Assembly (NCBI GenBank): GCA_035048485.1
Contig: CM068586.1
Coordinates: 32,458,849 to 32,522,848 of the forward strand
DNA length: 64,000 nt
Source: Pteria penguin
Taxonomy: Eukaryota > Mollusca > Bivalvia > Pterioida > Pteriidae
Reading direction: 5' to 3'
Part shown: in pieces, positions 22,690-34,656 of the stretch
Numbering within the stretch: the stretch's first letter is position 1
How the letters are laid out: each line of letters opens with the position of its first letter
Made by a program: the position numbers and the translations under genes
Notes under the pieces: generated by a model
What the model was told of the DNA's origin: nothing
Databases searched by the model: none
Seen by the model: the letters and a program-made list of their open reading frames with translations, nothing else

Positions 22690-24190
22690 CTGGTGACCTA
22701 AACTGTATTTCGGACAAGAAATTGCGCACCCTTTTTGGAAAAAGACCTAAATATAGATTACCGTCCAGGATAGATTTCAATAAATGCCGTGACGTTATAG
22801 AAGATGCTTTAACTACATATTGTAAACGTTGGTGTAAAAAAGAACAGGTAAAGGTTCATACTCTTAATGATTGGAAATACGAGATTTTAAGAGTTGTCGA
22901 TATCCGTATTAAGAACTTTACGGAAAATCCGCATTTATGTCAACAGCCTAATACATTGACGGCAAATTCTATTAAAAAGAAGATAGCTGACTTACATGCT
23001 AAATATGTCTTTGTTCCTGCTGATAAAGCAGGTAATAAATAATAGTTGTTTGAAAATTATATTATATTGAAGTACTTAAAAACGAATTAAACTCCACTCA
23101 TACATATGTGGAAAGCCTTACCTCTAAAGACAGCACCTTGCACGATCACCTCATGACCATGTCCGACTTTAAAATTAAAACTTATAAATCTGATCTACCA
23201 ACCATATATTGGCTCCCAAAACTACATAAAAGTCCATATAAATCACGTTTCATATCTAACTCTAGCAACTGCTCTACTACGGTACTATCGAAGCATATTA
23301 CGTCTGCTCTAACTGCTATAAAAGATCATATTCTCAAATATTGTGATGTCGTATTTCATAATAGTAACATCAATTACTTTTGGTCGATTAAAAATTCTCA
23401 TGAAGTTATAGACAAACTTCTTTCGCTAAATTTTAAAGCGACTCAAATTTCTACATTTGATTTTTCTACACTTTATGTATCTTTCCCTCATGATTTGATT
23501 AAAAGCAAGTTGCTGTCTCTTATACAATGGTGTTTTCACAGAGAATCTAAAACGTACTTATGTACTTCCAATAATTCTGGATTCTTTTCCAACAAACAGT
23601 ATACTTCATACAAATACTGGACTTGCAAGGAATTATGTAAAGCACTAGATTTTCTCATGAATAATATTTTTGTGCAATTTGATGGCAAGATATATCAACA
23701 AATAGTTGGGATTCCTATGGTTACTAACTGCGCGCCTCTGATAGCAGATTTATTTCTTTATTGTTATGAGAAGGATTTTATGGTTTCTATTCAAAAATCA
23801 AAACGTTTTGACCTCATTGACAAATTTAGTAATACTTGCAGATATCTGGATGACATTTTGGTTATCGACAACCCTGAATTCGAACAATTTATATCAGAAA
23901 TATATCCACCAGAGCTCACATTGAATAAAGCTAATACTTGAGATGAATCTACACCTTTCTTAGATTTAAACATCAAAATTATCAACCACCTAGTATATAC
24001 TAATATTTATGATAAACGTGAGGATTTTGGATTTCCTATTGTAAATTTCCCTTACTTGGATGGCGATGTCCCTCGACTCCCATCATATGGTATCTATATA
24101 TCTCAATTAGTTCGATTTGTCAGAGGCTGCAAGGATGTTTTGGACTTTCATAAACGAAATTTACAAATTACTACTAAACTGATCCAGTAA
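22690..24190 (+). pseudogene. Penelope-like reverse transcriptase, disrupted
   Basis: N-terminal part 22,690-23,042 (HVITGDLN, then GKRPKYRLPSRIDF, ending VPADKAGNK). A frame change and an in-frame TGA occur at about 23,035-23,065. The main part, 23,108-23,941, has IYWLPKLHKSPYKSRFIS, STFDFSTLYVSFPHDL, GIPMVTNCAPLIADLFLY and RYLDDILVIDNPEF (catalytic YLDD), ending at a TGA after NKANT. The same frame continues with ESTPFLDLN, YDKREDFGFPIVNFPYLDGD and YGIYISQLVRFVRG to about 24,190. This is the Penelope RT order. No GIY-YIG endonuclease follows. Confidence 0.88.
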
Positions 24191-24209
24191 CTCCTCTTTT
24201 TTCTTTGTT

Positions 24210-24407
24210 AATTCCCGCACTGTACCCGAAATTCCTCTTGCGTTCTTCGCACCTTTCTCTCAATATTTTTGTACCTCTTTGAGATTGCGTTTGTTTATTA
24301 TTTCCTCTTTTTTTTTTATTTTTAGATATGGTTACGTTTCTTAAATATGATCTATACATGTATGTGTTTTTAAATATTTTTATTTCAAACACTCGGGCTC
24401 AGTGTCT
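24210..24407 (+). repeat. Right pseudo-LTR of Penelope-like element
   Basis: Direct copy of the left repeat. The bases just before it (CCAGTAACTCCTCTTTTTT at about 24,184) are also found at the 3' ends of repeat R1 copies near 44,187 and 47,855. Confidence 0.8.
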
Positions 24408-25477
24408 TGATATCAACGTAATTAACATGGAGATAAATCAAAATAGTAATAATAGTTATTATAATACAATCCAATAATTTTACAATCAATCACTTCTTTT
24501 TTTTTAATATGATGTAACAATTCCAATCAATTTGTTTTGTAAACAAGAGTATTTGTTCAATGCATCTTTCACATGTAAGCAAATGTTTTCTCTTTTCTCC
24601 TCTAGATGTTTAATTCTATAATACATTTTATATTTATAGATTATGGTACTAATTGTAAACATAACATTATTCAAATAAGTTACTTTCTGAGTATTTTCAA
24701 AATATAACCCAATTAATGAAATTTCAATACATTAGAAAGAATTTCCATATCAAAGATGATGTATATTTTTTTAATATTAATATTTAAGGCCCTTATTTCT
24801 TGTCCATGTGCATGATTGAATAAAATAAAGTGATAGAAGCTTGGCGCGTATATTTTCATATGTGTACATGCGTATGACCCACTGGTATGATAGAACTGCA
24901 ACAACAATGTATCATATTATATATTGTTATTAGTTTGCAATATGCACAGCAAACTGTTTACTTTTATACGTGTTGCTACAATTCAAATTTATAATTTGGC
25001 GCACAACGTTTTTAGTATTAAAAATATCCTCAATTCGCAGTGAGACTGAATCTTTTCATAGACTATGTATTTTAACGCCTATAGCAATTTAAAGGTTTGT
25101 TCAAACGTTCTTTTTTTTTTTTTTACTGAATGAGCGTTCTAGTAGATTTCTATGTTTCCATTGTCCTTTCGTCTGTCTGTATGCTTTGGTTATGTCTTAC
25201 ACAGTACAGATTTATAATAGGTCAAACATTGTTATGACATCAAGTATAATGGTATTTAGAAACTTAAAATCCAAGATTAAATTCTAAAATGTGCAATTAG
25301 TATAAATGCATTATAATGTAATTTTATAGTAATGTATTTAGCCGAATATTGGAAAATTAATGACCTTGATATACAACGTGATATACGAACGTGGCTATCA
25401 AGCGTGTTCACGCGGTAATCAGGCGCGTTAACGCGGTCTCGAAATTAAGTTCAGGTGATTAAACATCCTAAATGTCA
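24408..25477. other. Non-coding stretch between units A and B
   Basis: AT-rich with T runs (24,498 and 25,112). I see no gene and no clear match elsewhere in the window. Confidence 0.6.
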
Positions 25478-26815
25478 TTCAGATTTAGGAATCTCAATTA
25501 CCAAGATGTCGTCTAGATATTTTGATGTCAATGAATATGTCAAATCTCTTTATTTGTTTAGAATTTTTTTATTTGATGCATAGAATCCTGCTCATGATAA
25601 TACAGAACAGTTTCCTTTTAAAGGGTACACAATTTGATTTGGTAACCCATTATATGTTGATATTGTTTTGCTGTTGAATTGCAAATAGATATTGTCCATC
25701 AGATAAAAAGGACATTATATGATAATTGCAAGAATAATATCTGTAAGAATCATAAGGTTCGTTTGAGAAAAAACCTACGGATATACGTTTGAATGATCAA
25801 GACTTTCTGTGATGGAAACAACAACTTTTAACAAATTGATGTAGTAGAGAGGTACACAAAATCGAGAGGCTTGAGTCGCTTTGCAGTTTCAGAAATACAG
25901 TTTAATCAGTGATTTAGCTGGAATATCTATTGTTAGGTATTGCGAAAAAAAGAGAATAACTTGACATTAATTTGGCGCAAACCAACTGCATATTAGAGAT
26001 AAACTGGGTAATAATATATTTTCTAAAATGTATTCTCTGCTTCTAGCTATCCACTACTCCTTTTTAAAATAATTTTAAATAGCTTATGTCACTAAACGAT
26101 ACATGTTATACAACTACATAACATTTACATTTGTATCAAAATATTATATAGTAGAAAAGAGTAAATAGACATACAAATGTACCCGCCACCACAATACACC
26201 TTTCATAATAAACAGGAGTAAATATATGCAAGTTAATGAAATACAATATGATAATATATTGGTCCTATAATTCTATAATATAAAAGAAATTAGGAACTAC
26301 GCTCATCCAATATTTACACTGGTCACTTACGAATACTCTATTGAAATACTACGAAGTACCACAGAATATATATCACTTTCATACCAGATGACACAACGAT
26401 ATCTAATTCATGACATAGTATGATACTATTCCTCTAATGCTAGATCGAGTAAGAAATACATATGTTGTATAATGGAAGTCTTATATAATGGAAGACTTAC
26501 CCAATAAGATCACAATCTGTGCAATTCATTGTTGCAAACTTAATAGAGAAAATAATCCCTTCACAGCCACGGTTATTGGAGGTTTTTCCATGTGATTCAT
26601 TAGCAGCAGTGAATCATCAGAACTGATTTTTCATACTATAAATCATTTATTTTCGTGAGTTCCATTTTTGTGGATTTTGTAAATTCGTGGAGACGTAATG
26701 TGGATATGTGTTGGCGTCAAAGTAAGATAACTCTTGCAGAAAATTAATTCTTTGCTGCGAGTTATACACATTTGCTGTCGTAATTACCCTGTTCTGGGTG
26801 TGAGAAGTGATTAGA
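25478..26815. other. Non-coding left part of unit B
   Basis: Matches 43,846-45,290 in C and 1-1,050 in A with many changes. No gene seen. Confidence 0.75.
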
Positions 26816-28072
26816 TTATTCTTTTGACATTTCGACTCTTTTTACAACCATTCTTCATCAAAAACTTAAGAATAGAATAACATCAAGTATCCAAAACAAA
26901 AAAGAAATTCGCAGATATAAGTATTTCGTTTTAGACCTCAACGACACATTTTGTAAAGGAACAGTCTAATTCCAGCAGCCAGTATACAGAAAAAGATATC
27001 ATCCAAATGTTAGAATTTTTTTTATAGATAATACTGTTGTGATATTTGGTGGGAAATTGTTCCAACAGATTGTTGGCATTCCGATGGGTACTAATTGCGC
27101 GCCTCTTCTGGCCAACATTTTGTGTTACTCTTACGAAGTATAATTCACAAGTCTCTGCTCTCCAAAGGCAATAAACAATCAGCATCTCGGTTCAACTTTA
27201 CATACAGATACATCGATGACGTTTTGTCGATTAACAATCCTGTATTTAAGGATCAGCTCAACATCATATATCCAAAGGAACTCGAAATAAAAGATACAAC
27301 TGAGAGCGCATCTTCTGCTTCATACCTCGATATACTCCTATACAGTAGTGACGATGGTTCCTTAGTAACCTCTTTCTGTGGCAAACGTGACGATTTCAAT
27401 TTCATTATTACAAACTCCCTTTTCTGAGTAGCAACATACCTTACTTTCTCACATATGGCGTCTTCATTTTACAATTTATACGCTATGCCAGGGCATGCTC
27501 TAAATACGAAAATTTCGTCCTGAGAGCGAGGCTTTTTGCCACGAACCTACTCTCACAAGGATATATTGCGAAACGTTTGAAATTGTCACTGAGGAAGTTC
27601 TATGGTCGATAAACGGATCTAGTACAATTTTAGATTCCTCTTTCAAGATTGTTAACCGATATTTTTGTACGTGACCACACAAACTAACCATCATAACTTT
27701 TTGATTATACTTGATTTGACATAATACGTATATATACAGGTATTTGTTCACGTGCATTGCCGATGCCGGAATTTCTGTTAAACAAGATTTCATGCCTTAA
27801 GTAGGAAGATTTGACTCCGTGTTCTAGTGTCCTTCATGTGTTGAATATTTATGAATTTACTTCCTAGACTTGATAATTTGTTAAAGAACTTTTGCAAAGG
27901 ATGCATGCAACCAGGGGACGCTTACTCTTCCAGGGCACCTGGTCTCACCTCGATTTTATTGGGTTGGCATTTGTCTGATTATTACACTATACACGATATT
28001 GTTCTTTTATTCCACGGACTATGCGATATGTTTCACCCTTCGGTACTTCTTCGTTTTTTTTTACTAATACTT
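26816..28072 (+). mobile_element. 5'-truncated Penelope-like element inside unit B
   Basis: Interrupts the A/C-like sequence between GATTAGATT (26,809) and CCGTCCTAT (28,073). Starts mid-RT, with FDISTLFTTIPHQKLKNRI in broken frames near 26,826. It continues with FGGKLFQQIVGIPMGTNCAP at 27,045-27,105. Next come FTYRYIDDVLSINNPVF (catalytic YIDD, 27,197-27,247) and GKRDDFNFIITN at 27,380-27,415. A decayed C-terminal region runs to about 27,670. The 3' tail GGGGACGCTTACTC-TTCCAGGGCACCTGGTCTCACC (27,914-27,949) is a type I recall at Penelope-like 3' ends in molluscs. Several stops and frameshifts; no GIY-YIG domain seen. Confidence 0.8.
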
Positions 28073-28109
28073 CCGTCCTATAGTAATGAAAGGCCACATT
28101 AAGTAGAAT

Positions 28110-28502
28110 TTTATTATACCAGTCAGTTTCTTCTTCTCCGCGCAAAGATGTCAGTCGTGCAGTAGGGGTCATACAAGTCTTGTTGCGGAACCAAGGTGAA
28201 AAGTAAAGTGTTTGTACACATTCTCCCATGCTACCCGATTTCTCCAGGGTTTCGCCCTCACTGGGGCCATATATAGCCCTTGTGGGCTCAGAGTCAACGC
28301 TGTTACAAGATTCAGCCTCGAAATTGGCGTAGGGATCTTCGTCACTGCAATATACTTCATCGCCTTCATGATCTGCCATGCGATCAGGTAATTTATCAAT
28401 GTCCGATTCATCGGAATGCGTTCTGACTACATTAGTAGCCCTTCTGGTCTTAAAATCTGTCCCTCTGGACTCTAAATCTGACAAATTATCACTGTCACTC
28501 AT
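28110..28502 (-). CDS. Acidic hypothetical ORF in unit B
   Basis: From the ATG at 28,502: MSDSDNLSDLESRGTDFKTR, then an Asp/Glu/Ser-rich region (DHEGDEVYCSDEDPYANFEA). The open frame runs on to 27,987, but its last part overlaps sequence shared with A and C and the end of the Penelope-like insert, so the true end is probably earlier. Acidic starts of this kind occur in transposase-like and nuclear proteins, but no domain is recognised. It could be a first exon. Confidence 0.35.
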
Positions 28503-29229
28503 TATAAGCTATTAAAACATAACCAATATTGTACCAAAACGAACGATTACGCCGGATTCTGTAATATTCGAAAAATGCGTCCAACAACAATGGAAGTCGA
28601 AAGAGAGAATGAGCAAGCGCCGCAAGTGTGCATGTGCAAGTATGGTGTAAGCATTAAACAGATGGAACGAGGTAGCCGAAGGGGGAAATACATTGGTATA
28701 CCTTACTGAAGTTTGTGAAATAAAATTAACGAAGCTATTTGTGGGGGTTTTTTTGTTTTTCTTTTGTTTTTTGTTTTTTGTTTTTGTTTTTTTTTTTTTG
28801 TTTTTGTTATTTCTCCTTCACTTTTTAATACACAGTAAACAGTGATATTTACCAGAACTATATGCACATACATTTTAATTTGGAAAAGCTCCAGATATAA
28901 TGTATTTATAAATTCCGGTAAGAAAAGCCTTTGTAGTACAGTATGCCTTTTCTCGGTTTGTTTCTTTGGGTTGCCCGTGCCCCTCCTCTCTCTCTCTCTC
29001 TCTCTCGTTTGTTTCTATGGTTTTGTTTTTGTTTTGTAAATTGATTAGTAATTTATGTTATCGTATTGTGATTTTTACAAACGTAACTCAGAATAGGAAC
29101 AATGCACCAGTAGAATTAATTTTTAGAAAATCTTTAAAATATTTTTACTTCAAAACGTCCAAAGAAATTCGAGATATGTTTATTTCTTTTCTTTTTTTTT
29201 TTTAATTCACCACAAATAAATTCATCACA
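28503..29229. other. Non-coding with low-complexity tracts
   Basis: A (TTTTTG)n-like tract lies at 28,747-28,808 and a (CT)n tract at 28,985-29,006. Another T tract is at 29,190-29,203. Frames at 28,842-29,205 run across these tracts and are not called. Confidence 0.65.
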
Positions 29230-29475
29230 TCACGGCCGGAGGGCATCGCTGTTGATGTCATTGCTTTTCAAAGTTTTGCAGAGTTTTTCACTGGCGTCAG
29301 AGTTTTTGTCGGTGGTCTGTGTTTTGCAGAGGTTTTTAGTATAGACTTCAGAGTGGTTCAGTGTTTATCAGAGCCGTCAGAGGTTTTCAGATTACGCTTA
29401 AGAGTTTTCAGTGTCATTAGTCTTTTTCAGTGTTAATCAGGGCCATCAGGGAAGACTTTAGTGTTTTTCAAAATT
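29230..29475 (+). repeat. Degenerate CAG(A/T)GTTTT-type repeat
   Basis: CAGAGTTTT, CAGTGTT and CAGAGG words recur irregularly every 10-25 bases, with GTCAGAG and ATCAG spacers. Periodicity is loose; I see no reading frame. Confidence 0.55.
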
Positions 29476-29509
29476 TTTCGGGACAATGGGATTCTCAGGT
29501 GTTTTACAG

Positions 29510-30570
29510 CCCAGTAGTGCTGGTGCACAAAATTGAAAGGTATATATGCTCTACATTTATTATAACCACTAGGTCAGTGTCACTGCTAGTGGATTGATAA
29601 TGCCTGAGGGCATCATAAGTTTAGCTTTTAGTGTTTTTGTACTGACGGTCTACTTTTTAGTCCTTTGTTAGTTACATGAAGTATAAACTTAAAATTTTCA
29701 GTCACGAAATTATGTAAATCACTTTAAAACTATGAAATATATCCTTCATGAATAGCTCTGTCCATAGATTGTTTAATATTTATTATAACTACTAAGCCAG
29801 TGTCACTGCTGGTGGACTGATAGTTCCCGAGGGAACCATAAATCTAGTTTTCAGTGTTTTTGTACTGACGATCTACTATTCAGTGCCTTTGTTCTGATAT
29901 AAAATATATACTTAAATGTTTCAGTCATGAAATTATGTCAATCACACTAAAATGAATATAGAACATACATACCTTTTAATTTTGTGCACCACATGCGCAT
30001 ATCGACATTTTATGTTTGTTCAGTGATGTTCTATGAATAGTATCCTCCTTATGCATAGCTCTGTCCTTAGATAGATTCTTTGGTTCACTTTTTCGGTCAT
30101 TTTGATATTAACATTGCTCTTCAAATATTTATATATTATGAGAATTCGAATCATTCGCCCACGAGCATCGCTGAAGAGACATAAGGTGTCGAAATGCGCA
30201 AGTGGTGCACAAAAATGAAAGGCATTTATGTTCTATATTTATAAGAACCACTAGGCCGGTATTACTTCTGGTGAGCTGATAGTTCCCGTGGACATCTTAA
30301 GTCTAGATTTCAGTGTTTTTGCACTGGCAGACGTCTTTTCATTTCTTTTGTACTGACATGAAATATATACTTAAAATTTTCAGTCATAGAAATTATGTTA
30401 ATGACTAAGGAGTGTCTCCCTTGTGCATGGCTCTGTCCTTGGAGCAATTCTTTGGTTCACTTTTTAGTTCATTTTGATTATGGTTTCAACCCTGCTCTTC
30501 AAACATTTATATGAGAATTCCAATCATTCGGCTACTAGCATCACTAAAGAGATATAAGTTGTCGGGATAC
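29510..30570 (+). repeat. Satellite array, about three degraded monomers
   Basis: Each monomer of roughly 350-370 bp carries, in order: the core GTCGAAATGCGCATCTGGTG, AAAAGGTATATATGTTCTAT, CCACTAGGCCGGTGTCACTG, GGTGGACTGATAGTCCCCGA, CATCATAAGTCTAGT, CATAGCTCTGTCCTTAGA and GAGCATCACTGAAGAGACAT. Cores near 30,190 and 30,558 are 368 bp apart. A 47-base core is inverted at 29,955-30,005. The same family is at 34,130-34,240, 34,345-34,656, 38,410-38,845, 11,300-11,490 and 55,840-56,010. Confidence 0.85.
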
Positions 30571-31169
30571 GGAGTATCGCAACTACCAAAATCCGTCAAA
30601 GTTTGCATTTAGTCACCTACCTGATCCATTGTTCTCGATGTGGGCACTTTTATGTGAGCAACTTAAGTCATAATTATATGACGTCATAACAATCACAAAG
30701 TGCGCGTGTATGTTGACGTTGTTGTAGTTGAGATATTCCGTATTCGCATCTGGTGCAGAAAATTAAAAGGTATATATTCTCTGTATTTATCATTGTTACA
30801 GAAACAGAAATAATGTATATTCTATGCATTATGTCTTTCTTTAACAATGGTTTATAATAATATACATAATTTATTACTACTAGATTAAATGTTTATTACT
30901 GATGAGTTTCAGGGTCCTCTGTCAAGGTCACATTTCAATTTCCAGGGTGACATAAATGGTATGATATAAATTTGACGATATAGATCTACATCTACCTTCT
31001 AAAAAACTGATTATGATCAGGTTGAGTAATTAAAAAGTTTTGGTAATGAAAATTGTCAAGGTCATGACCCTGCTCTGCTTATATATTTAAGTAATACATG
31101 TCACATCAAATGCACATGTATTTCGTATACTTAAATGGAGTACAACAATCTCTGACAAACTTTTGTGGT
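30571..31169. other. Non-coding stretch with one more satellite core
   Basis: A partial core with TTCGCATCTGGTGCAGAAAA lies near 30,742-30,790. Otherwise nothing recognised. Confidence 0.55.
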
Positions 31170-31959
31170 TCTTTTCTTTTTCAGATGATTGTTGTTGGAT
31201 ACAAGTAATTGGTCCTTTTGAATGCACTGTTTTCCTTTAACAATACTAGTTCACTCTGTTAAGTTGTTTAATATATTCAACATCGTAAGTTTTACAAAAA
31301 AAGGGTTGTATTTTCTCTTATTACTCATTGGATATTGCCAGCTTAAGCTTCAATACATCATAACAATTTCATACATTACGTGAATTTTACTCTACGTTTT
31401 GAAATGTGTTTCAAGCCAATACCCTCAACCATCAACTTGGAAAAGTTTAAAGTAAAGCTTATATGAATTTTCATAGAAATGTGTTTTTATCATTTTATTT
31501 AAAAAATTTGTCGTTTGATGAAAGCCATACCAAGTACAGTTACCCAATTTATAGTCATGAATAGTGCATTGAACCGAAGAAAAATCACCGACAATAAACA
31601 CTGAGTGGTTTAATATTGTGCACCGTAAATACTTAGTCAAATATTACTTTCATTCAAAATGAAGATTATTCATCCCATTATTCATCCCTAAGAAAATCCT
31701 AGTAAAAAATACGAGCTTTTTTAAAATTTCTGTTTTTATTTCGTGAACATAAATGACACAAAAAATTGGTGGTGTTAAAACATTACTTGCCATTATTTGT
31801 TTTCGTTTGAGGAAGAAATCAAAATTATGGAGTCTTAACAAACTTAATGCATATGTTGGTAATTTCTGAGTCAAACATATCATCCATAAGTTTGCATTGA
31901 ACGGCCAGTTTCATGTACACCAGCAAATACTTTGAGATTCCCTGCCTTTCTCCCACATT
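31170..31959. other. Unit B block matching C, then unknown sequence
   Basis: 31,170-31,650 matches 57,325-57,815 in C (absent from A by deletion). 31,650-31,960 has no recognised content. Confidence 0.7.
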
Positions 31960-32876
31960 TCATATCGGCAGATCGAGTAAGTTAAATCTTCATTTATTGG
32001 ATTATAGGTTACAAGTTCGATATAGCATGTGTACGAGAAAGAGCAGGAAGAGAAAATATTGAAGAAAAAGGTCTAATGAATCTATACATGCTTACTCAGA
32101 TTCAGTTCACAGTAGAGGCATAACTATCTTAATAAGGAAAATTTCCTTGTTAAAATCATAAATTGCCATAAATCAAACGACGGAAGGATAATCCTACTTA
32201 ATTTCAACTATGAAGATATCATCTTTACTATGGCCTAATATAGAAAACAATAGATTAGCTTTCTTTAAAAGCTTACAAAGGATAATATCTATGAATTACA
32301 AAATATAATCATGTGTGGTGATTTTAATTGTAATATGCAAAAAGTGAACTATAAAAGCGTCAATGAACCAGTAACATATTAACAAAATTAGAGTTAACTG
32401 ATGTGTGACAAGAAAAACATAGTGATATGAATGGATACACTTGGTGTAATGCTAATGATATACCATATTTAAGAATTGTTTATCTTTTTATAAGTAAATT
32501 TTCTTTATTCAAAGTGGATAATATTCTCCTAAGACGGATACCAGGAACTCATTCTTATGGTATACGAATGACTTACCATAGAGTAATCAGGGCGACATTT
32601 TCTTTAATAAATTCGCCAGAGGTATGAGTTACTCGAAATTAAATGTATCATACATTTCAGATGATCAATATAAAAAAGGAATGTTGTCAATTATAGAAAA
32701 AAATAAAGAAAAGACGGAAAATAATACGTTAAAGCGGGAAATCTTTAAACAAAAGGTAAATGCCTACTTTATGAGTTATGCCAAAAGTGCAAGACTAAAT
32801 TTAAATAAAAAATGAAATTGAAGTTTTACAAGTAGAATTCTCGGTTATAGAGAGTACTTCATCAGAAAATCTCGAT

Positions 32877-33524
32877 TTGGTTCACAAAAATACAATAGAT
32901 GCTAAGCTGAATAACTTATATCATAATCAATCAAAGGGAGCCCATAGAAGATCAAGAGCAAAATGGATAACCGAAGGGGAGAAAAATACTAAATTTTTCT
33001 TGGGATTAGAGGCCAAATGTCAAAATGAAAATGTGTTTAGTGAGTTAAAAACGGGAAAAAGAACATTAATTAATACTAACGAAATAATGAAAAAAAAAAT
33101 GATTAGTTATTGTACAAAATTATATGATACGCAATCTATAAGCAATGATAATATAGATGAATGTTCATTAGGAATTGATACTATGAATATTAGCGATAAA
33201 GAGAGACTACAATATGATGAATTTCCAAGTATCGAGGAATGTGATAATGCTTTATCAGACATGAAACTAAATAAAAGCCCTTGTTTTGATGTATTACCCG
33301 TCGAAATTTATCGATGTTTTTGGAAGGATTTAAAACACTTGTTTTATGATAATCTTATTAACATGTTTGAGCAAAAGGAATTATGGTTTACGCAAAGATT
33401 GTCAATCTTATCATTAATCTTTTGGAAAGTGTACATACCGTTAAGCATAACAAACATAGATTATAAAATCATTGCATTTAGTTTTGCTAAAATATTACAA
33501 AATATATTAAATAAAGTTATTTAA
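32877..33524 (+). pseudogene. LINE linker/RT fragment, longest open piece
   Basis: About 215 open codons of the LINE ORF2, with the RAKWITEGEKNTKFFLG motif, an acidic linker and the first RT block (MKLNKSPCFDVLPVEIYRCF). The start is arbitrary because the upstream frame is broken at 32,815-32,877. The end is a stop at 33,522 inside the RT. It is not an independent gene. Confidence 0.8.
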
Positions 33525-34129
33525 ATGGAACAAACTGCATTTATAAAATGAAGAAATATAGGTGAAAATGCTAGAAAATTTTTAGTTGTATATGACTATT
33601 GCGAAGAAAATAATGAGGATGGTATTTTATTATTCTTAGACTTTGAAAAAGCTTTCGATTTTTGTCGAATGGAATTTTATATTTAAAATTCTATATAAAT
33701 TAAATATATGAGGACAATTTCTTACCTGCATGAAAATATTATATACGAAACCAATTTTGATGTTGAAGAATAATGGATGGATATGTAAAATGAAACCAGG
33801 AATAAGACACGACTGTCCAGTTTCAAGGATGTTATACTTATTCGTTGCAAAAATATGGGCGCTAAATTTAGAATATTATAAATCAATTCTTGGTATATTA
33901 CTTAAAAATATGGACAAAGAAATAAAAAATAATTATCATGTAGATGACCTTACAGTTACTGTTAAAACATTACTTCACTACAACATACATGAGATACTGT
34001 TAAAAATTTATGTAAAATTGCAGGGTCTAAAATCAATATTTCTTGAACTGAATGCATTCTTCTAGGGAAGTTGAAAGGACAATTCCTTGGATTATTTGAC
34101 ATAAAGGTAAATATAGATATTTACATGAT

Positions 34130-34240
34130 ATGAGAATTCCAACCATTCGGCTACGAGCATCACTGAAGAGACATAAGTTGTCGAAATGCGCATCTGGTGC
34201 ACAAAATTAAAATGTATATATTTTCTATATCTACTGTAAA
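34130..34240 (+). repeat. Satellite fragment inserted in the LINE
   Basis: Runs from GAGAATTCCAACCATTCGGC through the GTCGAAATGCGCATCTGGTG core to TATATTTTCTATAT. LINE coding sequence ends just before it and resumes just after (near 34,245, VKCIGIHIDHNKEECHNKNW). Confidence 0.75.
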
Positions 34241-34344
34241 ATGTATTGGAATTCATATTGATCATAACAAAGAAGAATGTCATAACAAAAATTGGATGAA
34301 AATTATTCGGATCTTAGAATGTGTAATGTCATTAATACTCTCGC

Positions 34345-34656
34345 TATCACTTAAATTATAACCACTAGGCCGGTGTCACTGCAGGTGGACTGATAGTCCC
34401 CGAGGGCATCATAAGTCTAGTGTTCAGTGCTTTTGTACTAACATGAAATATATACTTCAAATTTTCAGTCATCAAATGAAGTAAATCACTCTAAAACTAA
34501 GAAGAATCTCCCTCATGCATAGCTCTGTCCTTAGATAGATTCTTTGGTTCACTTTTCGGTCATTTTGGTTTCAATACTGTTCTTCAAATTGTCGAAATGT
34601 GCATATTGTGCACTAAATTAAAAGGTATATATGTTCTATATTTATTATAAACGGTG
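34345..34656 (+). repeat. Single satellite monomer inserted in the LINE
   Basis: A full monomer read from TATAACCACTAGGCCGGTG round to ATATGTTCTATATTTATT. ATTATAA flanks both sides. LINE coding resumes at about 34,660 with FLPFTDEENLKKVTKLIFNF. Confidence 0.75.

Larger units (their letters stand above)
22381..24407 (+). mobile_element. Penelope-like element with direct pseudo-LTRs
   Basis: A broken RT body (about 22,690-24,190) lies between two direct copies of one sequence at 22,381-22,655 and 24,210-24,407. Each copy runs from AATTCCCGCAC through CTTTGAGATTGC, a T-rich tract and ATGGTTACGTTTCTTAAATA to ACTCGGGCTCAGTGTCT. Direct pseudo-LTRs from tandem arrangement are a known trait of Penelope-like elements. 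The left copy has an expanded T tract and about 20 extra bases (CATTGCCCGTACAGAGATAT). Confidence 0.85.
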
